Source: Micromonospora rhizosphaerae (GTDB lineage: Bacteria; Actinomycetota; Actinomycetes; Mycobacteriales; Micromonosporaceae). Taken from it: a stretch of 64,000 nt of DNA. Positions 28,611 to 37,211 of this stretch are shown piece after piece (the first letter of the stretch is position 1; each line of letters begins with the position of its first letter). Location: NCBI RefSeq assembly GCF_900091465.1, contig NZ_FMHV01000002.1, forward strand, positions 1,488,001-1,552,000, given 5' to 3'. A program made the translations under genes and the position numbers. The notes under the pieces were generated by a model, which did no database searches, was not told the origin of the DNA, and saw only the letters and a list, made by a program, of their open reading frames with translations.

Positions 28611-30596
28611 GTGTGGGAGCAAGCGAACAACGAGCAGCCTTCGGTGGGCGGCAACGGGCCGACGGAGGACGGTGGAACGGCGTCCCAGACACCGCTGACG
28701 GGTCACCCGACGGCGGGGAAGGCGGCGGGGCTGTCGCTGCTTCTGGGCGCGTTGGGTGTGGTGTACGGCGATATCGGCACCAGCCCGCTGTATGCGCTGA
28801 AGACGGTCTTCACCCTTGACCGCAACCTGGAACCGAACGCCCGCGACGTGTTCGGCGTGATCTCGCTGGTCTTCTGGTCGATCACCCTGATCACGTCAAT
28901 CAAGTACGTGATCTTCATCCTGAGGGCCGACAACGACGGCGAGGGCGGCGTGATGGCCCTGGCCGCCCTCGCCCGACGGGCGCTGCTCAACACCAACGGA
29001 AGGCGCGCCGCCAGTGTGTTGGCGCTCGGGGCGCTCGGCGCCGCCCTGTTCTACGGCGACAGCGTGATCACCCCGGCGATCTCGGTGTTGTCGGCGGTGG
29101 AGGGACTGGAGGTCACCTCCCCGCAGTGGGCGGTGGTCGTGCTGCCGGTATCGGCGGCGATCCTCACCCTGCTGTTCGCCGTCCAACGATGGGGTACCGC
29201 ACGGGTCGGAGCCGTGTTCGGGCCGATCATGCTGTTCTGGTTCGCCTGCCTGGGCGTCGCCGGCGCGGCCGAGGTGTTACGTCACCCGAGCATCCTGGCC
29301 GGGCTGTCACCGACGTATGCGGCCCTGTTCGTCGTGCACCACCCGGTGATCGCGTTCGTCGCGATGGGCGCGGTGGTGCTGGCGATCACCGGCGCCGAAG
29401 CGCTCTACGCCGACATGGGCCACTTCGGCCGCGCCCCGATCCGCCGGGCCTGGTTCGCGATCGTGTTTCCCGCGTTGACACTCAACTACCTCGGCCAGGG
29501 CGCGTTGATCCTACGGACACCGGACAGCCGCGCCAATCCGTTCTTCCTCCTGCTGCCAGGCTGGGCGCGGCTGCCGATGGTCGTCCTGGCCACCGTGGCC
29601 ACCGTGATCGCGTCCCAGGCGGTGATCTCCGGGGCGTTCTCGGTGTCCCGGGAGGCGATGCGGCTGGGTTTCCTGCCGCACCTGCGCATCCGGCAGACCT
29701 CCCACCGCGAGTACGGGCAGATCTACGCGCCCGGGGTGAACTGGAGCCTGTTCGCGGCCGTCCTGCTGGTGGTGTTCGCGTTCGGGTCATCCACGAAACT
29801 TGCCGCCGCCTACGGGGTGGCGGTCACCGGCACATTCCTGATCACCACGACCCTGTTCCTGGTCGTCGCGCGGGCACTGTGGCGCTGGTCCACCCGGCGC
29901 GTGGTGCTGTTCGGGGTCGTCTTCGGCAGCATCGAGCTGATCTTTTTCACCGCGAACCTGGCCAAGGTCAGCCACGGTGGCTGGTTGACCCTGCTCATCG
30001 CGATCGTCGTGTTCACGATCCTGGTGACGTGGCGGCGCGGAGCCCAGCTGGTCACCCCGCGACGGATCGAACGGGAAGGCCCACTACCGGCCTTCATCAA
30101 CGACCTGCACGCCGCCAACATCCCGTTCGTGCCGGGCACCGCGGTGTTCCCGCATCCGAACAAGGAGACGACGCCGCTGGCACTGCGCGCGAACGTCGCG
30201 CACAACCACGTCCGGCACGAGAGAATTGTGATCATTACCGGTCGTACCGCGAACGTCCCGCACATCCCCTGGGACCAGCGACTGACCATCGACGATCTCG
30301 GCGACCCCAACGACGGCATCGTCCACATCACCGCCGTCTTCGGCTTCCAGGACCCCACCGACTTCCCCGAGGTCCTACGCCACGCCGCCACCCACCCCCT
30401 CGCCGAAGGAATCGCCCTTGACCAGGTCTCCTACTTCGTCTCCAGGATCACCCTGCGTTGCACCCGCCGCCCCGGTATGGCCATCTGGCGCAAGCGCCTG
30501 TTCATCGGCCTCGCCCACAACGCCGCCAGTCAAGCCGAGTTTCTCCACCTGCCAGACGAACGCACCATCGTCCTGAGTGCTGAAGTTCCCGTCTGA
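28611..30596 (+). CDS. kup: Kup-family potassium uptake protein
   Basis: The protein has about 661 residues. Twelve transmembrane helices begin at LSLLLGALGVVYGDIGTSPLYALKTVF, the hallmark Kup/HAK N-terminal motif, and continue with ALFYGDSVITPAISVLSAVEGL and ALYADMGHFG. The C-terminal soluble domain (about 520-661) contains VAHNHVRHERIVIITGRT as in Kup. It imports K+ with protons. The start is uncertain: GTG 28611 keeps a 45-residue Asn/Gly/Thr tail before helix 1, and ATG 28518 is a longer alternative. Confidence 0.9.
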   Translation: MWEQANNEQPSVGGNGPTEDGGTASQTPLTGHPTAGKAAGLSLLLGALGVVYGDIGTSPLYALKTVFTLDRNLEPNARDVFGVISLVFWSITLITSIKYVIFILRADNDGEGGVMALAALARRALLNTNGRRAASVLALGALGAALFYGDSVITPAISVLSAVEGLEVTSPQWAVVVLPVSAAILTLLFAVQRWGTARVGAVFGPIMLFWFACLGVAGAAEVLRHPSILAGLSPTYAALFVVHHPVIAFVAMGAVVLAITGAEALYADMGHFGRAPIRRAWFAIVFPALTLNYLGQGALILRTPDSRANPFFLLLPGWARLPMVVLATVATVIASQAVISGAFSVSREAMRLGFLPHLRIRQTSHREYGQIYAPGVNWSLFAAVLLVVFAFGSSTKLAAAYGVAVTGTFLITTTLFLVVARALWRWSTRRVVLFGVVFGSIELIFFTANLAKVSHGGWLTLLIAIVVFTILVTWRRGAQLVTPRRIEREGPLPAFINDLHAANIPFVPGTAVFPHPNKETTPLALRANVAHNHVRHERIVIITGRTANVPHIPWDQRLTIDDLGDPNDGIVHITAVFGFQDPTDFPEVLRHAATHPLAEGIALDQVSYFVSRITLRCTRRPGMAIWRKRLFIGLAHNAASQAEFLHLPDERTIVLSAEVPV

Positions 30597-30696
30597 ACCC
30601 CCGCCAACTGCACTCCACAACACTGAACAGCAGTCGACGTTGCTCAATATCGCGTGGTGAGGAGTATCTGCAGGCCGGGCGGTCAGGGACGAGCAG

Positions 30697-30708
30697 CCGC
30701 TCGAGCGG
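30697..30708. promoter_or_regulatory. Perfect 12-bp palindrome upstream of APC permease gene
   Basis: CCGCTCGAGCGG lies 62 bp before the GTG of the downstream permease in the 173-bp gap after kup. It may be an operator or part of a weak hairpin; no regulator is assigned. Confidence 0.3.
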
Positions 30709-30769
30709 ACTACGGCTCGGCGTCCTGGGAAGTCTGGACGAGTCCTGTTCGCGGCCGGCGGAGGTTCCG

Positions 30770-32158
30770 GTGTCCAGCAGTGCCAGGAGACTGCGGCAGC
30801 CTCCGCGCCGTCTGATGGGTTTGCACAGCCGTCCCGTCCTTCTGTTCGCGTTCGCGTTCGCGATCATGGCCGACCCGGTTTCCTCGGTGGCGTACGCCAT
30901 CGAAGCCGCGCTGCGGGCACTGAACGGCGACCTGTCGCTGCTCCTGCCGACGATGTGCCTGGTCCTGGGCTTGATCGCCCTCGTGATCCTCAACTACCAC
31001 CAGCTGGTGGCCCGGTACCCGGAGGGCGGCGGGGCGGCGGCCGCGGCGGGGGACGCGTTCGGCGAGGCCTGGGCGTTCGTGCCGATGGGCGCGCTGATCG
31101 TGGACTTCGTGCTCACCATCGCCATCAGCTGCGCCGCGGCGGCCGCCGCGCTGATCGCCTACCTGCCGGCCCTGGCGCCGTGGCGGGTACCCCTGACGCT
31201 CGCGCTCATCGTCGCCGTCGCCGGCCTGACCTGGTTCGGGCACCTCGGCCGGGCAGTGTTCGCGGCCATGACGGTGGGATTCATCGCCGCGGCCCTGCTG
31301 GTGCTGGTCTACGGGGCGGTAGCCCAACCTCACCCCACCGGCACTGTCAGCCGAACCGCACCGCACCCGCCGCCGGTGGCGATCGCGCTGGCGTTCCCGG
31401 TCGCCATGGCCCTGGCCACCGGAGTCGAAGCGCCCTCCTCGGCCATCGCCCAGCTCGGCCAGCTCGTCGGTGCCGGACGGCGCCGGTTCGGGCGAATCAC
31501 GCTGTGGCTGACTCTCGGCATCGTCGGCACGATCACCCTCGGCCTGACGATCGAAGCCAGCCGACTACGAATCGGGGAGCCGCACGAGAACACGACCCAG
31601 ATCGCCGAGCTGGCCCGCGTCGCCGCGCCCGGCCCGCTGTTCGCCGCCTTCCAGCTGATGACCGCACTGCTGCTCCTGGCTGCCGCCTGTTCCTCCTTCC
31701 AGGCCGGACCCGGGCTGCTCAAGGCACTCGCTCGCCAGACTCTGTCCGAGGGCCAGACGACCGGGATCCTGCCGGCCCCGCTGGGACGTACCAACGTTCA
31801 CCACACGCCCTTCTGGGGTCTACTGCTGTTCATCGCCATGTCGGCTGTCGTGACTGTCGCCGTCGACGCTCGTGAGCAGCGTCTGGTGGTCTTCTACGCC
31901 GTCGCGGTGTTCCTGAGCTTCCTGGCCGGTCTGGCCGCCATGGCGGTATTTTTCCGTCGCGAACGGCGGCCCGTGCAGCTCGCGGTCAGCCTCGTAGGTG
32001 CTCTCGGGGTCTCCTTCACGTTGGCGGTGAACCTCGCCCGCGGCTACCCGATCGCGTCGCTGGCCGCCGCACTGCTCGTCGCCGCGGTGTTCTACCGGCT
32101 GTGGGCACGGGCAGGTCGGCCCCGCGGAATCGCCGGGGCCGTGGCCGAACCAGACTGA
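30770..32158 (+). CDS. APC-superfamily permease related to KimA
   Basis: The 462-residue protein consists of about 12 helices and almost nothing else. The first helix, FAFAFAIMADPVSSVAYAIEAALRAL, and the following NYHQLVARYPEGGGAAAAAGDAFG segment parallel the KimA protein 4 kb upstream, but the C-terminal soluble domain is lacking. The substrate could be K+ or an amino acid; position directly after a KimA-like and a Kup gene favours cation transport by context only. GTG start with GGCGGAGG upstream. Confidence 0.8.
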   Translation: MSSSARRLRQPPRRLMGLHSRPVLLFAFAFAIMADPVSSVAYAIEAALRALNGDLSLLLPTMCLVLGLIALVILNYHQLVARYPEGGGAAAAAGDAFGEAWAFVPMGALIVDFVLTIAISCAAAAAALIAYLPALAPWRVPLTLALIVAVAGLTWFGHLGRAVFAAMTVGFIAAALLVLVYGAVAQPHPTGTVSRTAPHPPPVAIALAFPVAMALATGVEAPSSAIAQLGQLVGAGRRRFGRITLWLTLGIVGTITLGLTIEASRLRIGEPHENTTQIAELARVAAPGPLFAAFQLMTALLLLAAACSSFQAGPGLLKALARQTLSEGQTTGILPAPLGRTNVHHTPFWGLLLFIAMSAVVTVAVDAREQRLVVFYAVAVFLSFLAGLAAMAVFFRRERRPVQLAVSLVGALGVSFTLAVNLARGYPIASLAAALLVAAVFYRLWARAGRPRGIAGAVAEPD

Positions 32159-32233
32159 AGCGTGGACAGTTCAGCAAGAGCACGAGAAGCTCCGGCTGCC
32201 GACAAAGACGTAACCCGCAGGAGGAGGGGCCGG

Positions 32234-32989
32234 TCAGATGTCGTGGACCTCCAGCACCCGGGCGGTGGGCGCGACGTCGCCCAGCTCGGCCCGGAGCGCG
32301 GCCCGTTCCGAGTCGGCCAGGTACCCGTCGTAACCCGCCCGCGAGGCGAACCGGATGACGTGCACCTCGGTCCGCCCGTCCCCGGTACGCAGCCGCCGTT
32401 CCAGCCGTCCACCGTGCCGTCCGAGCAGGGCGAGCACCGCGTCCTCGTACCGCCGACCGGCCTCGGGGTCGGCGCGCAGGTCGACCAGGGCGACCAGCCG
32501 GAGCACCCCCGCCGGGTCGTCGACCAGCGACTTCCAGAACTGGTGGTCGACGTGGCCGCCCGGGATGCCGTCCCGGATCCCGGTGGCGGTGTAGCCGTGC
32601 CGCCGGTAGAACGCGGGCGCCTGGAACGAGAACGACGCCACCGAGATCTCGGTGCAGCCGCGCCGGCGGGCCTCCTCCTCGGCGGCCCCCAACATTCTTC
32701 CGCCCCAGCCGCGGTGCCGCTGGTCCGCGCGCACCCACATGGTGTTGATGCCGGCCCGGCCGCCCCAGGTCCAGCCGGTCAGCCCGCCGACCAGCTCGCC
32801 GTCGGCGTCGGTGACCCGTACCGAGAGGTCGGCCTCGTCGTCGGCGCCGGTCGCGGCGTTGTTGAACGCGGTCAGTTCCCGCCCGATCCGGGCCTCCAGC
32901 TCGGCGTCCGCGCCGCCCACCCGCAGGGTCGCGCCGTCGGCCCGGCCCGGGTCTGCGCTGCCGGTCCCGGTGTCGTTCCCCGTGGTCAT
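32234..32989 (-). CDS. GNAT acetyltransferase fused to a DUF1330-like domain
   Basis: The 251-residue protein has two parts. Residues 20-155 form a GNAT domain with the acetyl-CoA motif VRADQRHRGWGGRMLGAAEEEARRRG and YRRHGYTATG. Residues 165-251 look like a DUF1330/EthD-type alpha-beta barrel (LVALVDLRADPEAGRRYEDAV, then FASRAGYDGYLADSERAAL). Each module is usually found alone. The second may be a dimerisation or ligand-binding unit. Substrate unknown. Confidence 0.78.
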   Translation of the reverse strand: MTTGNDTGTGSADPGRADGATLRVGGADAELEARIGRELTAFNNAATGADDEADLSVRVTDADGELVGGLTGWTWGGRAGINTMWVRADQRHRGWGGRMLGAAEEEARRRGCTEISVASFSFQAPAFYRRHGYTATGIRDGIPGGHVDHQFWKSLVDDPAGVLRLVALVDLRADPEAGRRYEDAVLALLGRHGGRLERRLRTGDGRTEVHVIRFASRAGYDGYLADSERAALRAELGDVAPTARVLEVHDI

Positions 32990-33038
32990 GGCGCGGAGTG
33001 TGGCACCCGGCCGCGGCGGGACGCCACCGGAAAACCCG

Positions 33039-33884
33039 TCACTCGCCGGTGCCGACGGCCTTGGCGCTGGCCGTCCAGAGCCGGGCGGCGAGCTGCGGGT
33101 CGGCCGCCTTGGGCAGCGGCCGGCGCAGCCGCCGGTCGTGGTGGTACGCGCCGTCGACCAGCCGGGAGGGATCCTGGTTGGCCAGCCAGACCAGCGTCTC
33201 CGCGCCCTTCTCCGGGCTGCGGAACGGCAGCAGCCGCATGCCCAGGGCGACCAGTCGGCTTTCGTTGCCGAACCGGGTCCGCACCACGCCGGGATGGAAG
33301 GAGTACGCCGGCACGTCCGGCCAGCGCCGGGCCGCCTCCGCGGCGAAGAGGATGTTCGCCTGCTTGCTGGTGCCGTACGCGCGCATCGGCCGGTAGCGGC
33401 GCAGCGCGGCGTTGAGGTCGTCCGGATCGAGTGCGCCGCTGCGGTGCGCGCCGGAGGCGGTGACCACCATCCGGCCGATCCGGTCGCGGAGCAGGTTGGT
33501 GAGCAGGAACGGGGCCAGGTGGTTGGCCTGCATGGTCAGTTCGAAACCGTCGACCGTGGTCACCGGTTGCAGCACGACCGCGCCGGCATTGTTGGCCAGC
33601 ACGTCGATCCGGTCGTACGCGGCGCGCAGCTGGTCGGCGAGCCGCCGGACGTCGTCGAGGACCGCGAAGTCGGCCCGGAACAGCTCGGGCCGCTCGCCGG
33701 CGGCCTCCCGGACCCGGTCCCCGGCGGACTGGAGCCGGGCCGGGTCCCGGCCGACCAGTACCACCCGGTCACCCCGGCGCGCCAGGTCGACGGCGGCGGC
33801 CAGTCCGATGCCGGAGCTGGCGCCCGTCACCACCACGGTCCGACGCTCAGTGAGATCTTCCACAGGTCCATTCACCCCGGTCAC
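33039..33884 (-). CDS. SDR-family oxidoreductase (retinol-dehydrogenase-like)
   Basis: This 281-residue protein carries VVVTGASSGIG near residue 20, LVGRDPARL after the second strand (NADP-preferring Arg), LANNAGAV, and a catalytic YGTSKQAN. The sequence pattern MQANHLAPFLLTNLL matches the retinol dehydrogenase/WW-domain oxidoreductase-like SDR subfamily. Several GTG codons near 33884 could start translation. It is divergent from the CoA-ester lyase gene. Confidence 0.85.
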   Translation of the reverse strand: MTGVNGPVEDLTERRTVVVTGASSGIGLAAAVDLARRGDRVVLVGRDPARLQSAGDRVREAAGERPELFRADFAVLDDVRRLADQLRAAYDRIDVLANNAGAVVLQPVTTVDGFELTMQANHLAPFLLTNLLRDRIGRMVVTASGAHRSGALDPDDLNAALRRYRPMRAYGTSKQANILFAAEAARRWPDVPAYSFHPGVVRTRFGNESRLVALGMRLLPFRSPEKGAETLVWLANQDPSRLVDGAYHHDRRLRRPLPKAADPQLAARLWTASAKAVGTGE

Positions 33885-33989
33885 GGCACGAGGTTACCGT
33901 GGCGTCACAAATCCCTTTGGGATCGTTAAGTTCTCGGTTTCATGTCAGGTGGCGTCGGCGTGTCGCCGGACGCTGGAAGGAGCGCATCC

Positions 33990-34946
33990 ATGGCCGCTGT
34001 CGGTCGCCCCCGCCGGTCCTGCCTCGCGGTACCCGGCTCCAGCGTCAAGATGCTCGGCAAGGCCCAGGGCCTGCCGGCCGACCAGGTCTTCCTGGACCTG
34101 GAGGACGCGGTCGCCCCGCTGGCCAAGCCCGACGCGCGGAAGAACATCGTGGCCGCCCTGAACGAGGGTGACTGGGCCGGCAAGACCCGGGTGGTCCGGG
34201 TCAACGACCTCACCACGCCATGGACGTACCGGGACGTCATCGAGGTGGTCGAGGGTGCCGGCGCCAACCTGGACTGCATCATGCTGCCGAAGGTGCAGAA
34301 CACCGCCCAGGTGCAGTGGCTGGACCTGACGCTCACCCAGATCGAGAAGACCCTCGGCCTGGAGGTCGGCCGGATCGGCATCGAGGCGCAGATCGAGAAC
34401 GCCGCCGGCCTGGTCAACGTCGACGCCATCGCGGCCGCCTCGCCCCGGGTGGAGACCATCATCTTCGGACCGGCCGACTTCATGGCCTCCATCAACATGA
34501 AGTCGCTGGTCGTCGGGGCGCTGATCCCGGACTACCCGGGCGACCCCTACCACTACATCCTGATGCGGATCCTGATGGCCGCCCGGATGCACGACAAGCA
34601 GGCCATCGACGGTCCGTTCCTGCAGATCCGGGACGTGGACGCGTTCCGCGAGGTGGCCAAGCGCTCGGCCGCGCTCGGCTTCGACGGCAAGTGGGTGCTG
34701 CACCCGGGCCAGATCGAGGCGGCGAACGAGGTCTACTCGCCGGCCCAGGCCGACTACGACCACGCGGAGTTGATCCTCGACGCGTACGACTACTCCACCT
34801 CTGAGGCGGGCGGGAGACTCGGCGCGGTGATGCTCGGCGACGAGATGATCGACGAGGCGTCCCGCAAGATGGCCCTGGTGATCGCCGCCAAGGGGCGCGC
34901 GGCTGGCATGACCCGCACGTCGAGCTTCACCCCGCCCTCGGAGTGA
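33990..34946 (+). CDS. HpcH/HpaI-family CoA-ester lyase, malyl-CoA lyase-like
   Basis: The 318-residue TIM-barrel protein has RRSCLAVPGSSVKML, VFLDLEDAVAP (metal-binding acid), EAQIENAAGLVNV and IIFGPADFMAS, which are diagnostic for the CitE/malyl-CoA lyase group. ATG 33990 follows GGAAGGAGC. Length and the C-terminal GRAAGMTRT fit beta-methylmalyl-CoA/malyl-CoA lyase, a step in the ethylmalonyl-CoA pathway that yields glyoxylate. Other candidate genes of that pathway lie at 37.2 and 44.4 kb; the diagnostic crotonyl-CoA carboxylase/reductase is not in the window. Confidence 0.85.
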   Translation: MAAVGRPRRSCLAVPGSSVKMLGKAQGLPADQVFLDLEDAVAPLAKPDARKNIVAALNEGDWAGKTRVVRVNDLTTPWTYRDVIEVVEGAGANLDCIMLPKVQNTAQVQWLDLTLTQIEKTLGLEVGRIGIEAQIENAAGLVNVDAIAAASPRVETIIFGPADFMASINMKSLVVGALIPDYPGDPYHYILMRILMAARMHDKQAIDGPFLQIRDVDAFREVAKRSAALGFDGKWVLHPGQIEAANEVYSPAQADYDHAELILDAYDYSTSEAGGRLGAVMLGDEMIDEASRKMALVIAAKGRAAGMTRTSSFTPPSE

Positions 34947-34974
34947 GCGGAGGCCGCCTCGCCGGGGCGGCGTC

Positions 34975-35002
34975 GGGCCGTCCCGGCCGAACGGGACGGC
35001 CC
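34975..35002 (+). terminator. Terminator after the CoA-ester lyase gene
   Basis: An 11-bp perfect stem GGGCCGTCCCG at 34975-34985 pairs with 34992-35002 across a six-base loop and is followed by GTTTCGTCTT. It lies in the 65-bp gap between convergent genes. Confidence 0.75.
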
Positions 35003-35011
35003 GTTTCGTCT

Positions 35012-35536
35012 TCAGTAGCTGCTGCCGGAGCTGCTCTGGCTGATGGCGAACACGATCGCCACGACGTAGAAGGCGATCAGCAGCACCAGCAGGCCGGTGA
35101 GGATCCAGCCGACGATGATGGCGGCCTTCGCCATGCCCTCGCCCTGCTCCCCGGTCTCCCGGATCTGCTTGCGTGCCACGTGGCCGAGGATCGCGCCGAT
35201 CGGCGCGGTGATGCAGGAGGCGAAGCCGACCAGCGAGAGCACCAGTGCCACGATGGCCAGGGTGTTGGTCTTCGCGGACGCCGGGTAGGCGTATCCCGGG
35301 TAGCCCGGCGGTGGGTAACCGGCCGCGGCGTACGGGTCGCCCATGGGCGGCGGGTAGCCTGCGGCGGCGTACGGGTCGGCGGTCGGCGGCGGGTAGCCGG
35401 GGGCGGCGTACGGGTCGGCGGGGGTCGGCTGGGCGGGGATCGGGTTGCCGCCCTGGGTCGGGTCGGCCGGCGGCGTCGACTGCTGGCCGGGCACGGACGG
35501 GTCGTGCCAACCACCGGGCGGTGGGGGATAGGTCAT
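35012..35536 (-). CDS. DUF4190 membrane protein with Pro/Tyr-rich repeat tail
   Basis: The 174-residue protein has a Pro/Gly/Tyr/Ala-rich N-terminal half with four PYAA-GYPPP-type repeats, then a DUF4190 core of two helices (TLAIVALVLSLVGFASCITAPIGAILGHVARKQIRETG, residues 90-128, then IIVGWILTGLLVLLIAFYVVAIVFAI). The family is widespread in actinobacteria and of unknown role. A second member lies 1 kb away, on the other side of an SDR gene, on the same strand. The repeats show at DNA level as recurring GCGGCGTACGGGTCG. Confidence 0.85.
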   Translation of the reverse strand: MTYPPPPGGWHDPSVPGQQSTPPADPTQGGNPIPAQPTPADPYAAPGYPPPTADPYAAAGYPPPMGDPYAAAGYPPPGYPGYAYPASAKTNTLAIVALVLSLVGFASCITAPIGAILGHVARKQIRETGEQGEGMAKAAIIVGWILTGLLVLLIAFYVVAIVFAISQSSSGSSY

Positions 35537-35657
35537 CAGGTTTCATCTCCGTTAGGTGCGGGTGCGCCGCCAGGGTAGCCACGGCGGGCGAAAACTGGCG
35601 TCCCGCGATACCGGGTGCCGGATTGCCCGGACTCGCCGGAGGGGGCAGGATCTGCGC

Positions 35658-36554
35658 ATGGCAACCGACGCGCGCCCCGAGGAACGCTCCGGCAGCCGAT
35701 CGAGACCGGGCCGCCCGGGTCTGACCCGCGAGCCGTTCCCGGCCGCCACGCTGACCGCCGACCACGACCAGGCGCAGCCGCTGGCCGAGCCGGTCACCAT
35801 GCGGCTCGACGGGCGGGTCGCGCTGGTCACCGGGGCGGGCAGTCCGGACGGCATCGGGTACGCCACCGCCCGCCGACTGGCCGACCTGGGCGCCCGGGTC
35901 GCCATCGTCTCCACCACCCGGCGCATCCATGAGCGGGCCGGCGAGCTCGGCGTCACCGGTTTCGTCGCCGACCTCACCGACGAGTCGGAGGTGGGCGCGC
36001 TCGCCGACGCGGTGACCGAGCAGCTCGGTGACGTCGAGGTGCTGGTCAACAACGCCGGCCTGGCCAGCCGGGCCAGCCCCGAGGTGCTGCGGCCGGTGGC
36101 CCAGCTCAGCTACGAGGAGTGGCGCGGCGAGATCGACCGGAACCTGACCACCGCCTTCCTGTGCAGCCGGGCGTTCATCAGCGGGATGGCCGAGCGCGGC
36201 TGGGGCCGGATCGTCAACCTCGCCGCGACCGCCGGTCCGGTCAACGCCCTGCCCACCGAGGCCGCGTACGCGGCGGCGAAGGCCGGCGTGGTCGGGCTGA
36301 CCCGGGCACTGGCGATGGAGATGATCGCCGACGGGGTGACCGTCAACGCGGTCGCGCCCGGCACCATTTATACGGCGGCGTCCACCTGGTCCGAGATCAA
36401 GCAGGGGCTCGGCACCCCGGTCGGCCGCCCCGGCACCCCGGACGAGGTGGCCGCGGCGATCGCCTTCCTCTGCTCGCCGGCCGCCTCGTACATCACCGGC
36501 CAGATGCTGGTGGTCGACGGCGGCAACAGCGTCCGGGAGGCGCAGTTCCGCTGA
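35658..36554 (+). CDS. SDR-family oxidoreductase (FabG-like)
   Basis: The 298-residue protein has a 47-residue N-terminal extension before the Rossmann start [19 protein letters not shown], whose TGxGxxDGIG spacing is longer than in classical SDRs. [16 protein letters not shown], and a YAAAKAG motif complete the active site, and GGNSVREA closes the fold. ATG 35658 is used because GGAGGGGGCAGGA precedes it; ATG 35799 would remove the extension but lacks a ribosome site. Substrate unknown. Confidence 0.82.
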   Translation: MATDARPEERSGSRSRPGRPGLTREPFPAATLTADHDQAQPLAEPVTMRLDGRVALVTGAGSPDGIGYATARRLADLGARVAIVSTTRRIHERAGELGVTGFVADLTDESEVGALADAVTEQLGDVEVLVNNAGLASRASPEVLRPVAQLSYEEWRGEIDRNLTTAFLCSRAFISGMAERGWGRIVNLAATAGPVNALPTEAAYAAAKAGVVGLTRALAMEMIADGVTVNAVAPGTIYTAASTWSEIKQGLGTPVGRPGTPDEVAAAIAFLCSPAASYITGQMLVVDGGNSVREAQFR

Positions 36555-36599
36555 GTCGGCCGGGGCCGCCTTCGCCGATCGGGCGGGAGCCGGTCCCGG

Positions 36600-37031
36600 T
36601 CAGCTGTAGGTGTCGCCTTGGGAGTTGGCCCAGTACGCCACGGCGATCCAGCCGCAGCAGGCGAGCAAGCCGATCGCGGTGAAGATGTAGCTGAGCACCA
36701 GGCCCCAGGTGGCGAGCTGGTCACCCCCCTCGCCGGTCTGCCGGATCTGCCGTTTCGCCAGGTGCCCGAGAACGATGCCGGCCGGGGCGAAGACGAAAGC
36801 GAACACCAGCGAGAGGATGGCGAGCACGTTCGGCGTGCCGCCCGGTCGCGGCCCCTCGCCCGGCGGCCCGTACTGCCCGTACGGAGGCTGCGGCCCGTAC
36901 GAGGGCTGCTGCCCCCACTGCGGCTGCTGCCCGTACTGCGGGCCGGGCTGCTGCCCGTACGGCTGGCCGTAGGAGGGCGGCTCGTACGGCGACGGCGGCT
37001 GATCCGGCTCCCTGGGTGGTGGTTGGCTCAC
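36600..37031 (-). CDS. DUF4190 membrane protein with Gln/Tyr/Pro-rich tail
   Basis: The 143-residue protein starts with a Gln/Tyr/Gly/Pro-rich segment (repeats of the form YGQQP) and ends in a DUF4190 two-helix core (NVLAILSLVFAFVFAPAGIVLGHLAKRQIRQTG, then WGLVLSYIFTAIGLLACCGWIAVAYW). It is a paralogue of the gene at 35012, sharing the HLAKRQIRQTG/HVARKQIRETG loop. GTG 37031 follows a GGAGGGGG ribosome site; the longer frame to 37106 is unlikely to be translated. Confidence 0.85.
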   Translation of the reverse strand: MSQPPPREPDQPPSPYEPPSYGQPYGQQPGPQYGQQPQWGQQPSYGPQPPYGQYGPPGEGPRPGGTPNVLAILSLVFAFVFAPAGIVLGHLAKRQIRQTGEGGDQLATWGLVLSYIFTAIGLLACCGWIAVAYWANSQGDTYS

Positions 37032-37155
37032 GCCCGCTCGCCCCCTCCGTCGCAGGTCAACGGCCCCTCTCTTGCGGACGCTACCCGCAGCGGTGAACCT
37101 TTTCACAGCGGTTGTGTGGACTGGTCACCTTGGCCTCGCCGGTCGCGGGACCGAT

Positions 37156-37173
37156 ACTGACCGAGCGTTCAGT
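37156..37173. promoter_or_regulatory. Palindromic operator-like site upstream of acyl-CoA dehydrogenase
   Basis: ACTGACCGAGCGTTCAGT is palindromic except at one pair (ACTGA outer arms, CG inner pairs). It resembles TetR/FadR-type operators with CGxxCG cores found ahead of actinobacterial acyl-CoA dehydrogenase genes. It ends 38 bp before the preferred ATG at 37212, where a repressor could block transcription. Confidence 0.5.
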
Positions 37174-37211
37174 TACCCATGAGTAATGCGCCGATCCCCC
37201 CGGAGGCTGAG

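Noticed and set aside
26188..30769. c-di-AMP (ydaO-type) riboswitch upstream of K+ transporters
   Set aside because: The 84-, 122- and 173-bp leaders lack the conserved ydaO core, and the first two are too short.
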